DNA of 64,000 nucleotides from Chryseosolibacter histidinae (GCF_018598225.1 NZ_JAHESF010000019.1:1-64000), one strand, 5' to 3'; positions 53,656 to 62,967 are shown, numbered from the stretch's first letter. Translations and numbers: made by a program. Notes: a model not told the origin generated them from the letters alone.

Positions 53656-55179
53656 TTAAACACCTAAAATCAATCTTCCTGGATCTTCAAGCATCTCCTT
53701 CACGCGCACGAGGAAGCTCACGGATTCTCTTCCGTCTACAATGCGGTGATCGTATGACAGCGCCAGGTACATGATGGGCCTGATCACCACCTCGCCGTTC
53801 TTCGCCACGGGGCGCTCAACAATGTTGTGCATGCCCAATATGGCAGACTGCGGCGGGTTGATGATCGGTGTAGACAGCATGGAGCCGAACACACCACCAT
53901 TGGTGATGGAGAAGGTTCCACCGGTCATCTCTTCGATGGAGAGCTTGCCGTCGCGCCCACGGGTAGCAAGCCTTACCACTTCACTTTCGATCTGTGCAAA
54001 GCTCAGCTTATCGGCATTGCGGATCACAGGCACCACCAGCCCGCGGGGGGTTGATACGGCGATGGAGATATCACAATAATCGTGGTATACGATCTCGTCT
54101 TTATCGATGGAAGCGTTCACCGCAGGGAAATCTTTCAGCGCTGTGCAAACCGCTTTGGCAAAGAACGACATGAAGCCGAGGCCCACGCCATATTTTTCTT
54201 TGAACTGATCTTTGTACTTGGAACGCATATCCATGATCGGCTTCATATCCACCTCGTTGAACGTGGTGAGCATGGCCGTTTCATTTTTCACCGATACCAG
54301 GCGCCTTGCGATGGTCTTGCGAAGCGAGGTCATTTTCTCCCTGCGCTCGTTGCGGCTGGTACCTTCAGAGATCACGGGAGGACCTGCCGGTGCTGCTTTC
54401 GATTCTGCGGGTTTGGCTGCGGGAGCCTGTGCCTTCTGGGCGTCGTCTTTGGTGATCCTGCCACCCACGCCCGAGCCTTGTACCTGGCCGGGAGCGATGC
54501 CTTTTTCGTCGAGGATCTTGGCCGCTGCCGGTGACGGATGTCCTGCGGCATATGACTTGTCTCCGGTGCTGGCAGGTGCTGCCGTTGCCGTGGGTTGTGC
54601 TGCTTTCGCTGTTGCGGCAGGTGCGCCTTCTGCGATCTCGATCCTGCAGATCAATCCGCCGATAGGCAAAGTGGTTTTCTCCTGCGCCACAATGCGGAGA
54701 ATGCCGGTAGCTTCTGCCGGCAGCTCAAACGTTGCCTTGTCAGACTCTACTTCTGCGATCACATCATCGATCTGTACAAAGTCACCGTCTTTCTTCAGCC
54801 AGGTTGAGATGGTTACTTCCGTGATGGACTCACCTACTGCAGGAACTTTCATCTCTTTAACACCACCGGTTGCTTTCGGGGCCTGTGCCTGTGCTGCAGG
54901 AGCTGGCTGCGCCTTGGTCTCAGCCTTGGCAGCCGAAGCCTGTCCGTTGGGTTCAATCTCGCAGATCACATCACCGATCGGAACAGTCTCTCCTTTTTGT
55001 TTGATTATTTTCAGAACGCCTGCGCTCTGGGCGGTAAGCTCAAAAGTGGCTTTGTCAGACTCCAGCTCGGCAATCACTTCGTCGAGCTGAACCACATCGC
55101 CGTCTTTCTTTAACCAGTTGGCAATCGTTACTTCAGAAATGGATTCTCCCACGGTGGGGACTTTTATTTGGATTCCCAT
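53656..55179 (-). CDS. odhB: 2-oxoglutarate dehydrogenase E2 (dihydrolipoyl succinyltransferase) with two lipoyl domains
   Basis: A 507-residue core subunit that carries succinyl groups from E1 to CoA. It has two lipoyl domains: Lys43 in [15 protein letters not shown] and Lys148 in [15 protein letters not shown], joined by Ala/Pro/Gln-rich linkers. A peripheral-subunit-binding domain follows ([20 protein letters not shown], residues about 215-250), then the acyltransferase domain from about 275 with the catalytic motif [20 protein letters not shown]. The typical OdhB has one lipoyl domain and about 400 residues, which explains the extra length. It lies 41 bases after sucA. Confidence 0.96.
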   Translation of the reverse strand: MGIQIKVPTVGESISEVTIANWLKKDGDVVQLDEVIAELESDKATFELTAQSAGVLKIIKQKGETVPIGDVICEIEPNGQASAAKAETKAQPAPAAQAQAPKATGGVKEMKVPAVGESITEVTISTWLKKDGDFVQIDDVIAEVESDKATFELPAEATGILRIVAQEKTTLPIGGLICRIEIAEGAPAATAKAAQPTATAAPASTGDKSYAAGHPSPAAAKILDEKGIAPGQVQGSGVGGRITKDDAQKAQAPAAKPAESKAAPAGPPVISEGTSRNERREKMTSLRKTIARRLVSVKNETAMLTTFNEVDMKPIMDMRSKYKDQFKEKYGVGLGFMSFFAKAVCTALKDFPAVNASIDKDEIVYHDYCDISIAVSTPRGLVVPVIRNADKLSFAQIESEVVRLATRGRDGKLSIEEMTGGTFSITNGGVFGSMLSTPIINPPQSAILGMHNIVERPVAKNGEVVIRPIMYLALSYDHRIVDGRESVSFLVRVKEMLEDPGRLILGV

Positions 55180-55220
55180 TCGGTATTAGTTTTATGTGAA
55201 TGAACTTCAGTTAGGTCTGG

Positions 55221-57941
55221 TTATATTTCAAACGCCTGGTTGACGATCTTTTCCTGTTCTGCCTTGTGCACCTTCGAGTATCCGGTGGCAGGCGAAGCGC
55301 TTGCTTTCCGCGATACAAGCTCAACATCCTGCTTGGGCATCATGCGCTGAATGTATGACCAGGAGCCCATGTTGGCCGGTTCTTCCTGCACCCAGACAAG
55401 CTTCGCATTTTTATATTTCTTGAGCAAGGCATTCAATCCCTTTTCAGGGAAAGGATGCAGCTGCTCGATCCTGATAACAGCGGTATCTTTTACTTTTTTC
55501 TTCTGCTGTCCCTCCAGCAGATCGTAATACACCTTGCCGCTGCAGAGCACCACACGCTTCACGTCTTTTGCTGTAACGTTGGCATCGTCGATCACTTCGT
55601 TGAACACACCTTCGGTAAATTCCTTGATCGGGGAGATCACCGCCGGGTGCCTCAGCAAAGATTTAGGCGACAGCACAATACAAGGCTTGCGGAAAGGCCA
55701 CGTCACCTGCCTGCGCAGCAAATGGAAGAAGTTGGCAGGTGTGGTGGGATTGGCCACGATCATGTTGTACTCTGCCGACAGCTGCAAGAACCTTTCAGGC
55801 CTGCAGCTGGAGTGTTCAGGTCCCTGACCTTCGTACCCGTGTGGCAGCAGCATTACCAGGCCGTTCATACGTTGCCACTTAGATTCGGCACTTGAAATGA
55901 ACTGGTCGATCATCACCTGCGCGCCATTCACGAAGTCGCCGAACTGCGCCTCCCACAACACCAGTGCATGCGGTGAAGACATGGCGTATCCGTATTCGAA
56001 GCCGAGCACGCCGAATTCAGAGAGCAGTGAGTTGTAGATGTGGAATTTCTGCTGACCCTTCTCAATATTATCCAGCCCGCAATAAGGAGCGTTGGAATTC
56101 ATGTCGAAGAAATAAGCGTGGCGATGCGAGAACGTACCCCGTTTCACATCCTGGCCCGACATCCTTACCGGTGTGCCTTCCACCAGCAGCGACCCGTAAG
56201 CCAGAAGCTCGGCCTCAGCCCAGCCCAACACTTTATCTTCAAAGAACGCGGTCTGGCGGTCTTTTAATAATTTTTCGATCTGCTTGATCGGCTTGAAGCC
56301 GTCAGGGATAGTAGACAACGCTTTGCCTACCTTATCGATAATAGCCTGCTTGATTCCCGTCTTGGGCGACTGATCAAAATCTTCGGGTGTGGCCCTGCGG
56401 AGTTTCTCCCACTCTGCTTCGATCTTCTGGGGCTTGTAAGGAAGCGGTTTCTGCTTCACTTCGTTGAGCCTGTCCTGCAGCTGGTTGCGGAAGCTCTTGT
56501 CCATCTCATCAGCCAGCGCCGCGTCAACATCGCCGCGTTCGATGAGCTTCTTCACATAGATCTCGCGGGGGTTGGGATGTTTGGCAATGAGGTTGTACAG
56601 TTTCGGCTGCGTGAATTTTGGCTCATCGCTTTCGTTATGTCCATGGCGGCGGTAGCACAGCAGGTCGATGAAAATATCTTTGCCGAATTTCTGACGGTAT
56701 TCCACGGCGAGGTTCGCCACGAAGTTCACCGCTTCGGCATCGTCGCCATTCACGTGCAGCACAGGAGCGTCTACGATCTTGGCAATGTCTGTACAATAGA
56801 TGCTGGTACGGGCATCGTCATAATCGGTAGTGAAACCTACCTGGTTGTTGATCACAAAGTGGATGGTGCCACCGGTGGTATATCCCGGAAGGCCCGACAT
56901 CTGCACCACTTCATATACAATACCCTGTCCGGCAACAGCCGCATCGCCGTGGATGAGGATGGCCATTGCTTTGCTGAGCTCGCCACCGTATTCATCGTCG
57001 ATCTGGCCGCGGGTGTAACCTGTTACGAGGGGATCAACCGCTTCAAGGTGCGAAGGGTTGGGTGTAAGCTTTACATAGATCTTTTTGCCTGAAGGCGATG
57101 TGATATGGCTGGTATAACCCAGGTGATATTTAACATCGCCGTCACCCATGGTGAGGTCAGGATTCACATTGCCTTCGAACTCGGTAAAGATCTGCTCGTA
57201 CGTTTTGCCGAGGATATTGGAGAGCACGTTGAGGCGGCCGCGGTGGGCCATACCGATCACCACTTCTTTGATGTCGAGCTCGGCAGATTTATTAATGATG
57301 GTCTGCAGGGCAGGAATGGTGTTTTCTCCACCTTCCAGCGAAAAGCGTTTTTGTCCCAGGAATTTGGTATGCAGGAAGTTCTCGAACACAACCGCTTCGT
57401 TGAGCTTGGAGAGGATCCGTTTCTTCTCGTCGCCGCTGGGGTTATAAGTATAGTATTCTTTCTCGATCTTCTGGAAGAACCATTGACGAACATCGTCATC
57501 GCGGATGAAGTTGTATTCAAATCCGATAGGACCATGATAAAGGACCTTCAGTTTTTCGATGATCTTGCGGAGGGTGGAGCGGGGCATACCGATCTCGGCA
57601 GCCACGTCAAACTCCGTATCAAGGTCGGCGTCGGTGAGGCCTACGCTTTTATGGTCGAACTGAACATTGTGGTTTCTTCGTTCCCGTACGGGATTGGTCT
57701 TTGATACCAGGTGACCGAAAGATCTGTAAGCGAAGATCAGGTTCCGTACCTGTGTTTCCTTGATCGATATGGGATCTTCTGCACCATGGCCGTTCTCTCC
57801 GTAACGTTGCGTGGAGAAATCATAGCCTTCAAAAAATTTCTGCCAGGTAAGATCCACAGAGGAGGGATCTTTCTTGTAGTTCTGATAAAGCTGGTCGACA
57901 TAACCAACGTCGGCGTTGCTGATATAGGAATATTTATCCAT
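55221..57941 (-). CDS. sucA: 2-oxoglutarate dehydrogenase E1 (thiamine diphosphate-dependent)
   Basis: A 906-residue enzyme that decarboxylates 2-oxoglutarate in the citric acid cycle. Conserved parts are VIGMAHRGRLNVLSNILGKT, LIHGDAAVAGQGIVYEVVQM, GHNESDEPKFTQPKLY and the thiamine site RRHGHNE. The second half has FSHRHAYFFDMNSN, LWEAQFGDFVNGAQVMIDQF and LLPHGYEGQGPEHSSCRPER. The N-terminal YISNADVGYVDQLYQNYKKD is the usual small E1o region. Length is normal (about 920-940). It starts a three-gene cluster with odhB and lpdA; a -7-like box lies 20 bases upstream. Confidence 0.97.
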   Translation of the reverse strand: MDKYSYISNADVGYVDQLYQNYKKDPSSVDLTWQKFFEGYDFSTQRYGENGHGAEDPISIKETQVRNLIFAYRSFGHLVSKTNPVRERRNHNVQFDHKSVGLTDADLDTEFDVAAEIGMPRSTLRKIIEKLKVLYHGPIGFEYNFIRDDDVRQWFFQKIEKEYYTYNPSGDEKKRILSKLNEAVVFENFLHTKFLGQKRFSLEGGENTIPALQTIINKSAELDIKEVVIGMAHRGRLNVLSNILGKTYEQIFTEFEGNVNPDLTMGDGDVKYHLGYTSHITSPSGKKIYVKLTPNPSHLEAVDPLVTGYTRGQIDDEYGGELSKAMAILIHGDAAVAGQGIVYEVVQMSGLPGYTTGGTIHFVINNQVGFTTDYDDARTSIYCTDIAKIVDAPVLHVNGDDAEAVNFVANLAVEYRQKFGKDIFIDLLCYRRHGHNESDEPKFTQPKLYNLIAKHPNPREIYVKKLIERGDVDAALADEMDKSFRNQLQDRLNEVKQKPLPYKPQKIEAEWEKLRRATPEDFDQSPKTGIKQAIIDKVGKALSTIPDGFKPIKQIEKLLKDRQTAFFEDKVLGWAEAELLAYGSLLVEGTPVRMSGQDVKRGTFSHRHAYFFDMNSNAPYCGLDNIEKGQQKFHIYNSLLSEFGVLGFEYGYAMSSPHALVLWEAQFGDFVNGAQVMIDQFISSAESKWQRMNGLVMLLPHGYEGQGPEHSSCRPERFLQLSAEYNMIVANPTTPANFFHLLRRQVTWPFRKPCIVLSPKSLLRHPAVISPIKEFTEGVFNEVIDDANVTAKDVKRVVLCSGKVYYDLLEGQQKKKVKDTAVIRIEQLHPFPEKGLNALLKKYKNAKLVWVQEEPANMGSWSYIQRMMPKQDVELVSRKASASPATGYSKVHKAEQEKIVNQAFEI

Positions 57942-57960
57942 GATTGTAAAGTGAAGCGAA

Positions 57961-57968
57961 CAAATGTA
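57961..57968 (-). promoter_or_regulatory. Putative -7 box for sucA
   Basis: CAAATGTA reads TACATTTG on the minus strand, a TAnnTTTG match 19 bases before the sucA ATG. The -33 match is poor. Confidence 0.5.
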
Positions 57969-58166
57969 GAAAACGATATCAATAATATAAAACCGGGTAA
58001 TCGACTACGCGATTATTCACAATATTTTAACCATTACTTGAAGGGAAAAGTGCCATTTATGGCTGATTTTCAGGCATTTTTGACGTTCAGAGGCGCAAAC
58101 ATAAAATAAAATGCCCCAGCAGGCTGGCGGGCATATTCTGAAATGTGCGATTTTACCTTTCCGGGA

Positions 58167-58196
58167 TTGCCAAACCGGAAATTACCCTTAAATTTG
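58167..58196 (+). promoter_or_regulatory. Bacteroidota-type promoter for rpsP
   Basis: TTG (58167-58169) and TAAATTTG (58189-58196) are separated by 19 bases, the ideal spacing. The rpsP ATG is 46 bases after the box. Confidence 0.65.
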
Positions 58197-58241
58197 CACC
58201 CTTGTTTAATAAAAACGGACGAGTTCCACTAATTACACACC

Positions 58242-58775
58242 ATGGTAAAAATCAGATTGGCCCGCAGAGGCCGCAAGAAACTGGCGATGTTCGATGTAGT
58301 CGTTGCTGACGCCAGGGCACCACGTGATGGTCGCTTCATTGAAAAGATCGGTACTTACAATCCTTTGACAACTCCGGCTTCTATCGTGCTGAACGATGAC
58401 CGTGCTTTTCATTGGTTGATGAACGGTGCACAACCTTCTGACACCGTAAAAGCTATGCTCTCTTTAAGGGGCATTATGCTGAAGAAACACCTTCAGATCG
58501 GTGTGATCAAAGGTGCTATCACACAGGAGCAGGCAGACGGCAAGCTTGCTGACTGGGTAAAAGCTAAGGAGACCAAGATCCAGGCTAAACGCGATACGCT
58601 GGCACAGAGCAAACAAGCTCAGGCCAAAGCCCGCAAAGAAGCCGAAACCAAAGTTAAAGAAGCCCGCGCTGAAGCCATCCGCAAAAAGCAACAGGTTGCA
58701 GCTGAGGCAGCAGCACAAGCTCCCGCAGAAGGCGCAGAAGCTCCTGCTGCAGAGGGTGCAGAAGCTCAGGCTTAA
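58242..58775 (+). CDS. rpsP: 30S ribosomal protein S16
   Basis: A 177-residue ribosomal protein. The S16 core is residues 1-80 ([20 protein letters not shown] and [19 protein letters not shown], then [10 protein letters not shown]). After that comes a long tail: a basic helix rich in Lys, Ala, Gln and Glu (residues about 105-155) and an Ala/Glu/Pro-rich end. The core alone is about 80-90 residues in most bacteria; long S16 tails are common in Bacteroidota. It starts the rpsP-rimM-trmD-rplS cluster and is followed by an attenuator-like hairpin. Confidence 0.96.
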   Translation: MVKIRLARRGRKKLAMFDVVVADARAPRDGRFIEKIGTYNPLTTPASIVLNDDRAFHWLMNGAQPSDTVKAMLSLRGIMLKKHLQIGVIKGAITQEQADGKLADWVKAKETKIQAKRDTLAQSKQAQAKARKEAETKVKEARAEAIRKKQQVAAEAAAQAPAEGAEAPAAEGAEAQA

Positions 58776-58794
58776 TTCGATTCAGAATCTTCCA

Positions 58795-58827
58795 AATGCC
58801 AATACGTTAAAGCGTGTTGGCATTTTT
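58795..58827 (+). terminator. Intrinsic terminator or attenuator between rpsP and rimM
   Basis: AATGCCAATACG (58795-58806) pairs with CGTGTTGGCATT (58813-58824) with one G-T pair, around a 6-base loop, followed by a T-run (58823-58827). The rimM ATG is 18 bases later, so readthrough sets the ratio of S16 to the downstream genes. Confidence 0.85.
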
Positions 58828-58844
58828 ATTTCATCCTATACAAC

Positions 58845-59357
58845 ATGGACATCAGCACGTGTTACAAGGTCGGCTATATCTTAAAGCCCCATGGCCTCAA
58901 AGGTGAGGTTACCCTTTCGCTCGATCCTGGCGGTCCTGACTTCGACTCACTCGAATCGCTGTTCATTGAAAAGAACAACAGGCTGATCCCGTACTTCATC
59001 GAGTCGGTTTCGGTGCGGGGAGACAAGGCCTTTGTAAAATTCGAAGATGTCGATTCGTCGGAAGGTGCCAGCGCCATCTCCAAATGTGCAGCGTATCTTC
59101 CGAAAGCATCACGCGAGAAATCAGGAAGGGGTGAATTTTACGACGACGAAATCATCGGCTTCGAAGTGAGCGACAGCGAGGCCGGCGTGCTTGGAAAAGT
59201 GGTGGAAGTAACGCAGGCTGGTCCTAACAAATTGTTATCTGTAGACCGCAACGGACAGGAGGTGCTCATTCCCGTGAACGGTCCTTTCATCACCAGCATC
59301 AACAAATCGAAAAAGAAGATCAGTGTTGAATTGCCGGAAGGGTTTCTGGATATTTAA
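58845..59357 (+). CDS. rimM: Ribosome maturation factor RimM
   Basis: A 170-residue protein that binds S19 and helps mature the 30S head. It has the N-terminal RimM beta-barrel (YKVGYILKPHGLKGEVTLSL) and a PRC-barrel domain (FYDDEIIGFEVSDSEAGVLG, then VLIPVNGPFITSINKSKKKI) and ends with VELPEGFLDI. The length is normal. It lies 18 bases past the hairpin that follows rpsP. A CGCAGAT-type hairpin separates it from trmD. Confidence 0.93.
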   Translation: MDISTCYKVGYILKPHGLKGEVTLSLDPGGPDFDSLESLFIEKNNRLIPYFIESVSVRGDKAFVKFEDVDSSEGASAISKCAAYLPKASREKSGRGEFYDDEIIGFEVSDSEAGVLGKVVEVTQAGPNKLLSVDRNGQEVLIPVNGPFITSINKSKKKISVELPEGFLDI

Positions 59358-59363
59358 TGCGTC

Positions 59364-59444
59364 TCCCGCAGATTTCGCAGATCAACGCAGATGTGAAGAG
59401 AAAATAAAATCTGCGCAAATCAGCGGGATCTGCGGGACATGCAT
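59364..59444. repeat. CGCAGAT-type intergenic hairpin repeat between rimM and trmD
   Basis: TCCCGCAGAT (59364-59373) and ATCTGCGGGA (59428-59437) are perfect inverted copies. Further copies of the CGCAGAT/ATCTGCG word lie between (about 59376-59390 and 59409-59421). It resembles 4662-4758, and both run into ATGCAT on the right. It lies within a ribosomal operon, so it probably does not end transcription fully. Confidence 0.85.
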
Positions 59445-59461
59445 TTCTATTAACTTGCAGC

Positions 59462-60145
59462 ATGCACATCGATATTATTACCTGTCTTCCGCGGCTGATC
59501 GAAAGTCCTTTTAACGACTCCATCCTGAAGCGCGCACAGACCAAGGGCATCGTAGAGGTCAACATCATTGATCTGCGGCCGTACGCCACTGACAAGCACA
59601 AGTCAGTGGATGATTATGCCTATGGCGGCGGCGCGGGAATGGTGATGATGATCGAGCCGATAGACCGGTGCCTTACCGAGCTAAAAGCGAAGCGCAGCTA
59701 CGACGACATCATTTACATGAGTCCTGATGGGCAGCTGCTCACGCAATCCCTCGCCAACGAGCTGAGCCTGAAGAAAAATCTTGTGCTGCTTTGCGGCCAC
59801 TACAAAGGTGTGGATGAGCGCGTGCGTGAGCACCTGGTGACCCGCGAGATCAGCATCGGCGATTATGTGCTTTCGGGTGGAGAGTTGGCTGCGGCAGTGG
59901 TGGCCGATGCGGTGGTGAGGCTGATCCCGGGCGTGTTGTCTGATGAAACTTCGGCCTTAAGCGATTCATTCCAGGACGACATGCTGGCGCCCCCCGTCTA
60001 TACCCGCCCGGCTGAGTACAATGGCTGGAAGGTGCCCGACGTGCTGTTGTCGGGGCATGAGGCTAAAATCGAGCAGTGGAAGCATGACCATGCGCTTGAG
60101 CGGACCCGGCAGCGCAGGCCAGATCTGCTGAAAAAGCATCAGTAA
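59462..60145 (+). CDS. trmD: tRNA (guanosine(37)-N1)-methyltransferase
   Basis: A 227-residue SPOUT-class methyltransferase that makes m1G37 in tRNAs to prevent frameshifting. It has [20 protein letters not shown] at the N-terminus, the [17 protein letters not shown] block, [20 protein letters not shown] and the knot-forming [14 protein letters not shown]. The end has [20 protein letters not shown] and [16 protein letters not shown]. The length is normal. It is followed by an AACTTTAAAC-type repeat and then rplS. Confidence 0.97.
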   Translation: MHIDIITCLPRLIESPFNDSILKRAQTKGIVEVNIIDLRPYATDKHKSVDDYAYGGGAGMVMMIEPIDRCLTELKAKRSYDDIIYMSPDGQLLTQSLANELSLKKNLVLLCGHYKGVDERVREHLVTREISIGDYVLSGGELAAAVVADAVVRLIPGVLSDETSALSDSFQDDMLAPPVYTRPAEYNGWKVPDVLLSGHEAKIEQWKHDHALERTRQRRPDLLKKHQ

Positions 60146-60307
60146 AGTTTAAGGTTTAAAGTTTAAGGTTTAAAGTTGGGCCAGCTGGAAACGGGGTTTC
60201 TGATCCGATTCAGGGGTTTGAGCTTAAAATCCGTGAATTTTCGACGTTCCCGTTGAGCCTTGAAGTAACTCCCAAGAACTTTAAACTTCAAATTTTAAAC
60301 TTTCAAC
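60145..60307. repeat. Inverted AACTTTAAAC word repeat between trmD and rplS
   Basis: The left arm (60145-60177) is AAAGTTTAAGG, TTTAAAGTTTAAGG and TTTAAAGTT; the right arm (60277-60307) is AACTTTAAACTTC, AAATTTTAAAC and TTTCAACT. The arms are inverted, about 100 bases apart. The right arm is in frame with rplS and reads [11 protein letters not shown], close to the NFKLQTLNFKL read before atpC. The same word therefore sits before two unrelated genes. Confidence 0.8.
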
Positions 60308-60363
60308 TGGAAATCCCCGATTCTTTCCATACATTTGCAGTCCGTTTTAAAAACCATCGAGTT

Positions 60364-60717
60364 ATGGCCGATCTAATCAAAGTTGTTGAGCAGGAATTTG
60401 CTAAGGTGCGCGAGTCTATCCCTAACTTCAAACCTGGCGATACCATTATTGTTCACGTTAAAATAAAAGAAGGGAACAAGGAAAGGGTTCAGCAGTTCCA
60501 GGGCACTGTGATCCAGCGCAGGGGTGCAGGAACCAACGGTGAGTCATTCACTGTAAGGAAAGTATCCAACGGCATCGGTGTTGAGCGCATTTTCCCGATC
60601 GTGTCACCTTCTATCGATAAGATCGAGGTCATCAAAGAGGGTAAAGTAAGAAGGGCGAAGCTCTATTATATGAAAGGCCGCCAGGGCAAATCAGCCCGTA
60701 TCAAAGAGAAGCTTTAA
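60364..60717 (+). CDS. rplS: 50S ribosomal protein L19
   Basis: A 117-residue large-subunit protein at the 30S-50S interface. It begins [40 protein letters not shown] and [13 protein letters not shown], then [18 protein letters not shown] and [20 protein letters not shown] are the L19 blocks. The in-frame stretch before ATG 60364, starting at 60253, is read from the intergenic repeat and is not part of the protein. It ends the ribosomal cluster and is followed by a terminator. Confidence 0.97.
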   Translation: MADLIKVVEQEFAKVRESIPNFKPGDTIIVHVKIKEGNKERVQQFQGTVIQRRGAGTNGESFTVRKVSNGIGVERIFPIVSPSIDKIEVIKEGKVRRAKLYYMKGRQGKSARIKEKL

Positions 60718-60740
60718 TCTCAAAGGCATATACTTTTATG

Positions 60741-60777
60741 AAAGCCATTCCGCTTGCTCCGGGATGGCTTTTTTTAT
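60741..60777 (+). terminator. Intrinsic terminator after rplS
   Basis: AAAGCCATTCC (60741-60751) pairs with GGGATGGCTTT (60761-60771) with one T-G pair around a 9-base loop, followed by TTTTTATG. It closes the rpsP-rplS cluster. Confidence 0.88.
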
Positions 60778-60867
60778 GACCAAAAAGTTAAGGACGGTAG
60801 CTAAAACGTTTGAAATTGCACTAAAAACGCGCTTTTCGGGGCAATTAGCATACTATTAAATTATTAA

Positions 60868-60875
60868 TAACTTTG
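60868..60875 (+). promoter_or_regulatory. Putative -7 box (TAACTTTG) for the aldolase gene
   Basis: TAACTTTG matches TAnnTTTG; TTAG at 60845-60848 is 19 bases upstream, a partial -33 match. The ATG is 31 bases downstream of the box. Confidence 0.55.
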
Positions 60876-60906
60876 TCACCTCCTTAAAACCAACCAGAAC
60901 GAGTCT

Positions 60907-61977
60907 ATGGCAAGAAACATTGCAGAATTACTTGGAAAAGACGCAGAATTCCTGCTCAAGCACAAGAGCAAAACCATCTCTAAAGAACAACTTCATACCC
61001 CCAGCCCCGATTTTGTAGACAGGATATTTGCGCCTACTAACCGGAACACACAGGTGCTCCGCAGCCTGCAGTCATTGTTCGGTACAGGCCGTCTCGCCAA
61101 CACCGGATACCTTTCTATTCTGCCGATCGATCAGGGCATCGAGCACAGCGCGGGAGCGTCGTTTGCCAAGAACCCCATTTACTTCGATCCGGAAAATATC
61201 GTGAAGCTCGCCATTGAAGGTGGCTGTAACGGCGTTGCCACAACCTACGGCGCGCTGGCCATGGTATCGAGAAAGTATGCACACAAGATCCCTTTCATTG
61301 TAAAGATCAACCATAACGAGCTGCTGACGTACCCTAACAAACACGACCAGATCATGTTCGGCTCTGTAGAAGATGCCTGGAACCTGGGCGCTGCAGCGAT
61401 CGGTGCCACCATCTATTTCGGCTCCGACCAATCTACCCGCCAGATCATTGAAGTGGCTCAGGCATTTGAGCGCGCGCATGAGCTGGGCATGGGAACGATC
61501 CTGTGGTGCTACATCCGGAACAACGCCTTCAAAAAAGATGGCGTGGATTACCACGTGTCTGCCGACCTCACAGGCCAGGCCAACCACCTTGGCGTAACCA
61601 TTCAGGCGGATATCATCAAACAAAAGCTCGCCGAGAACAACGGTGGCTACAAAGCGCTGAACACCGGCGGAAGCAGCTACGGAAAACTGGATGAGAAGAT
61701 CTACACCGAGCTGAGCTCCGACCACCCGATAGACCTTTGCCGTTACCAGGTACTGAACTGCTACATGGGCCGCGCAGGCCTCATCAGCTCAGGCGGTGAG
61801 TCAAAAGGCGCAAGCGACCTGGCCGATGCCGTGCGCACTGCCGTGATCAACAAGCGGGCAGGTGGTACAGGCCTGATCTCCGGAAGGAAAGCATTCCAGC
61901 GTCCGATGAAAGAAGGCGTAGAGATCCTGAATGCCATCCAGGATGTTTACCTCGACAAGTCTGTCGATCTCGCTTAA
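60907..61977 (+). CDS. Class I fructose-bisphosphate aldolase (DhnA-type)
   Basis: A 356-residue Schiff-base aldolase of glycolysis and gluconeogenesis that splits fructose-1,6-bisphosphate. It is of the bacterial/archaeal class I (DhnA/FbaB-like) type: [20 protein letters not shown] has the phosphate-side Asp, [20 protein letters not shown] and [12 protein letters not shown] follow, and the Schiff-base Lys is likely to be in the [12 protein letters not shown] region. [20 protein letters not shown] is the C-terminal phosphate-binding loop. It has a promoter of its own and a terminator that overlaps the accD leader. Confidence 0.9.
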   Translation: MARNIAELLGKDAEFLLKHKSKTISKEQLHTPSPDFVDRIFAPTNRNTQVLRSLQSLFGTGRLANTGYLSILPIDQGIEHSAGASFAKNPIYFDPENIVKLAIEGGCNGVATTYGALAMVSRKYAHKIPFIVKINHNELLTYPNKHDQIMFGSVEDAWNLGAAAIGATIYFGSDQSTRQIIEVAQAFERAHELGMGTILWCYIRNNAFKKDGVDYHVSADLTGQANHLGVTIQADIIKQKLAENNGGYKALNTGGSSYGKLDEKIYTELSSDHPIDLCRYQVLNCYMGRAGLISSGGESKGASDLADAVRTAVINKRAGGTGLISGRKAFQRPMKEGVEILNAIQDVYLDKSVDLA

Positions 61978-61992
61978 GAAGCAATAAAGGAT

Positions 61993-62027
61993 TGCCGGTG
62001 CATATATTTGTACCGGCATATTTTTTT
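61993..62027 (+). terminator. Terminator after the aldolase gene, with a -7-like box in its loop
   Basis: TGCCGGT (61993-61999) pairs perfectly with ACCGGCA (62012-62018) around a 12-base loop; T-rich sequence follows to 62027. The loop has TATATTTG (62003-62010), which matches TAnnTTTG and could serve accD (ATG 62044). One site may thus end one transcript and start the next. Confidence 0.7.
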
Positions 62028-62043
62028 AACAAAATTTCACACT

Positions 62044-62886
62044 ATGTCTTGGTTCAAACGCAGTGATAAGGGCATTTTAACTCCTACCGAAGCCAAACGC
62101 GAAGTGCCCGATGGGCTCTGGTTCAAATCGCCGGCAGGAAAGATCGTTCACACCCGTGAGCTTAAAAATAATGCGTATGTGGTTCCTGAAGAGGAGTATC
62201 ACGTGCGCATCGGTTCGGCGGAATATTTCGAAGTGCTGTTCGACAACAACACCTTCACCGAGCTCGACGCCAATATGGAATCGGCAGATCCGCTGAATTT
62301 CAAAGACACCAAACCGTATCCCAAGCGCATCAAGGAGTCGCAGGCAAAGTCTGACCTGAAAGACGCTGTTCGCACAGCCTACGGAAAGATGAACGGCCTA
62401 GACATCACCATTGCGTGTATGGACTTCAGCTTCATCGGTGGCTCTATGGGCTCTGTGGTGGGTGAAAAAATTGCCCGCGCCATGGACCACAGCATCAAAA
62501 ACAAAAAACCTTTCCTGATGATCTCCCGCTCCGGCGGCGCGCGTATGATGGAAGCGGGATTGTCGCTGATGCAGATGGCCAAGACCTCCGCCAAGATCGC
62601 GCTGATGGACGCTGCCAAGGTCCCTTACATCTCCCTGCTGACGGATCCTACCACGGGTGGGGTAACAGCTTCTTACGCCATGCTGGGCGATTTCAATATC
62701 GCAGAGCCTGGCTCACTGATCGGTTTCGCGGGTCCGCGGGTGATCAGGGAAACTATCGGTAAAGATCTTCCGAAAGGTTTCCAGAGCGCGGAGTTCGTGC
62801 AGGAACACGGCTTCCTCGACTTTATTGTAGACCGCCGGAACCTGAAAAGCAGGCTTACCACGCTGCTGAGAATGCTCCAGAATTAA
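62044..62886 (+). CDS. accD: Acetyl-CoA carboxylase carboxyltransferase subunit beta, zinc ribbon lost
   Basis: A 280-residue subunit that, with AccA, moves the carboxyl group from biotin to acetyl-CoA to make malonyl-CoA. The carboxyltransferase domain is intact: [60 protein letters not shown] and [20 protein letters not shown]. The N-terminal zinc ribbon is changed: where the family has CPxC and CPxC, this protein has [20 protein letters not shown] and [11 protein letters not shown], with none of the four cysteines. Start at ATG 62044 ([20 protein letters not shown]), not 12 codons upstream. Confidence 0.95.
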   Translation: MSWFKRSDKGILTPTEAKREVPDGLWFKSPAGKIVHTRELKNNAYVVPEEEYHVRIGSAEYFEVLFDNNTFTELDANMESADPLNFKDTKPYPKRIKESQAKSDLKDAVRTAYGKMNGLDITIACMDFSFIGGSMGSVVGEKIARAMDHSIKNKKPFLMISRSGGARMMEAGLSLMQMAKTSAKIALMDAAKVPYISLLTDPTTGGVTASYAMLGDFNIAEPGSLIGFAGPRVIRETIGKDLPKGFQSAEFVQEHGFLDFIVDRRNLKSRLTTLLRMLQN

Positions 62887-62935
62887 TGATTTGACTGTCC
62901 GGAGGCGAACGATTTTTCGCTTTTTCGAACATGAT

Positions 62936-62967
62936 GGTTCCCGCAGATCACGCAGATCAACGCGGAT
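62936..62967. repeat. CGCAGAT-type repeat, left half only
   Basis: GGTTCCCGCAGATCACGCAG, then ATCAACGCGGAT matches the left arm of 4662 and 59364. The right arm with ATCTGCGGGA is missing, but TAATTCCCG follows near 62981. It lies between accD and the permease gene. Confidence 0.7.

Larger units (their letters stand above)
57942..58241. other. Divergent intergenic region between sucA and rpsP
   Basis: A 300-base divergent gap. It holds the sucA -7-like box at 57961 and the rpsP promoter at 58166-58196. Near 58112-58135 lies a short hairpin: ATGCCC, CAG and then CTGG, CGGGCAT, which can pair with a small loop. Otherwise it is A/T-rich without a supported gene. Confidence 0.5.

Noticed and set aside
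60253-60363. A 37-residue N-terminal extension of L19
   Set aside because: It is read from the same repeat type and does not match L19, which starts at MADLIKVV.
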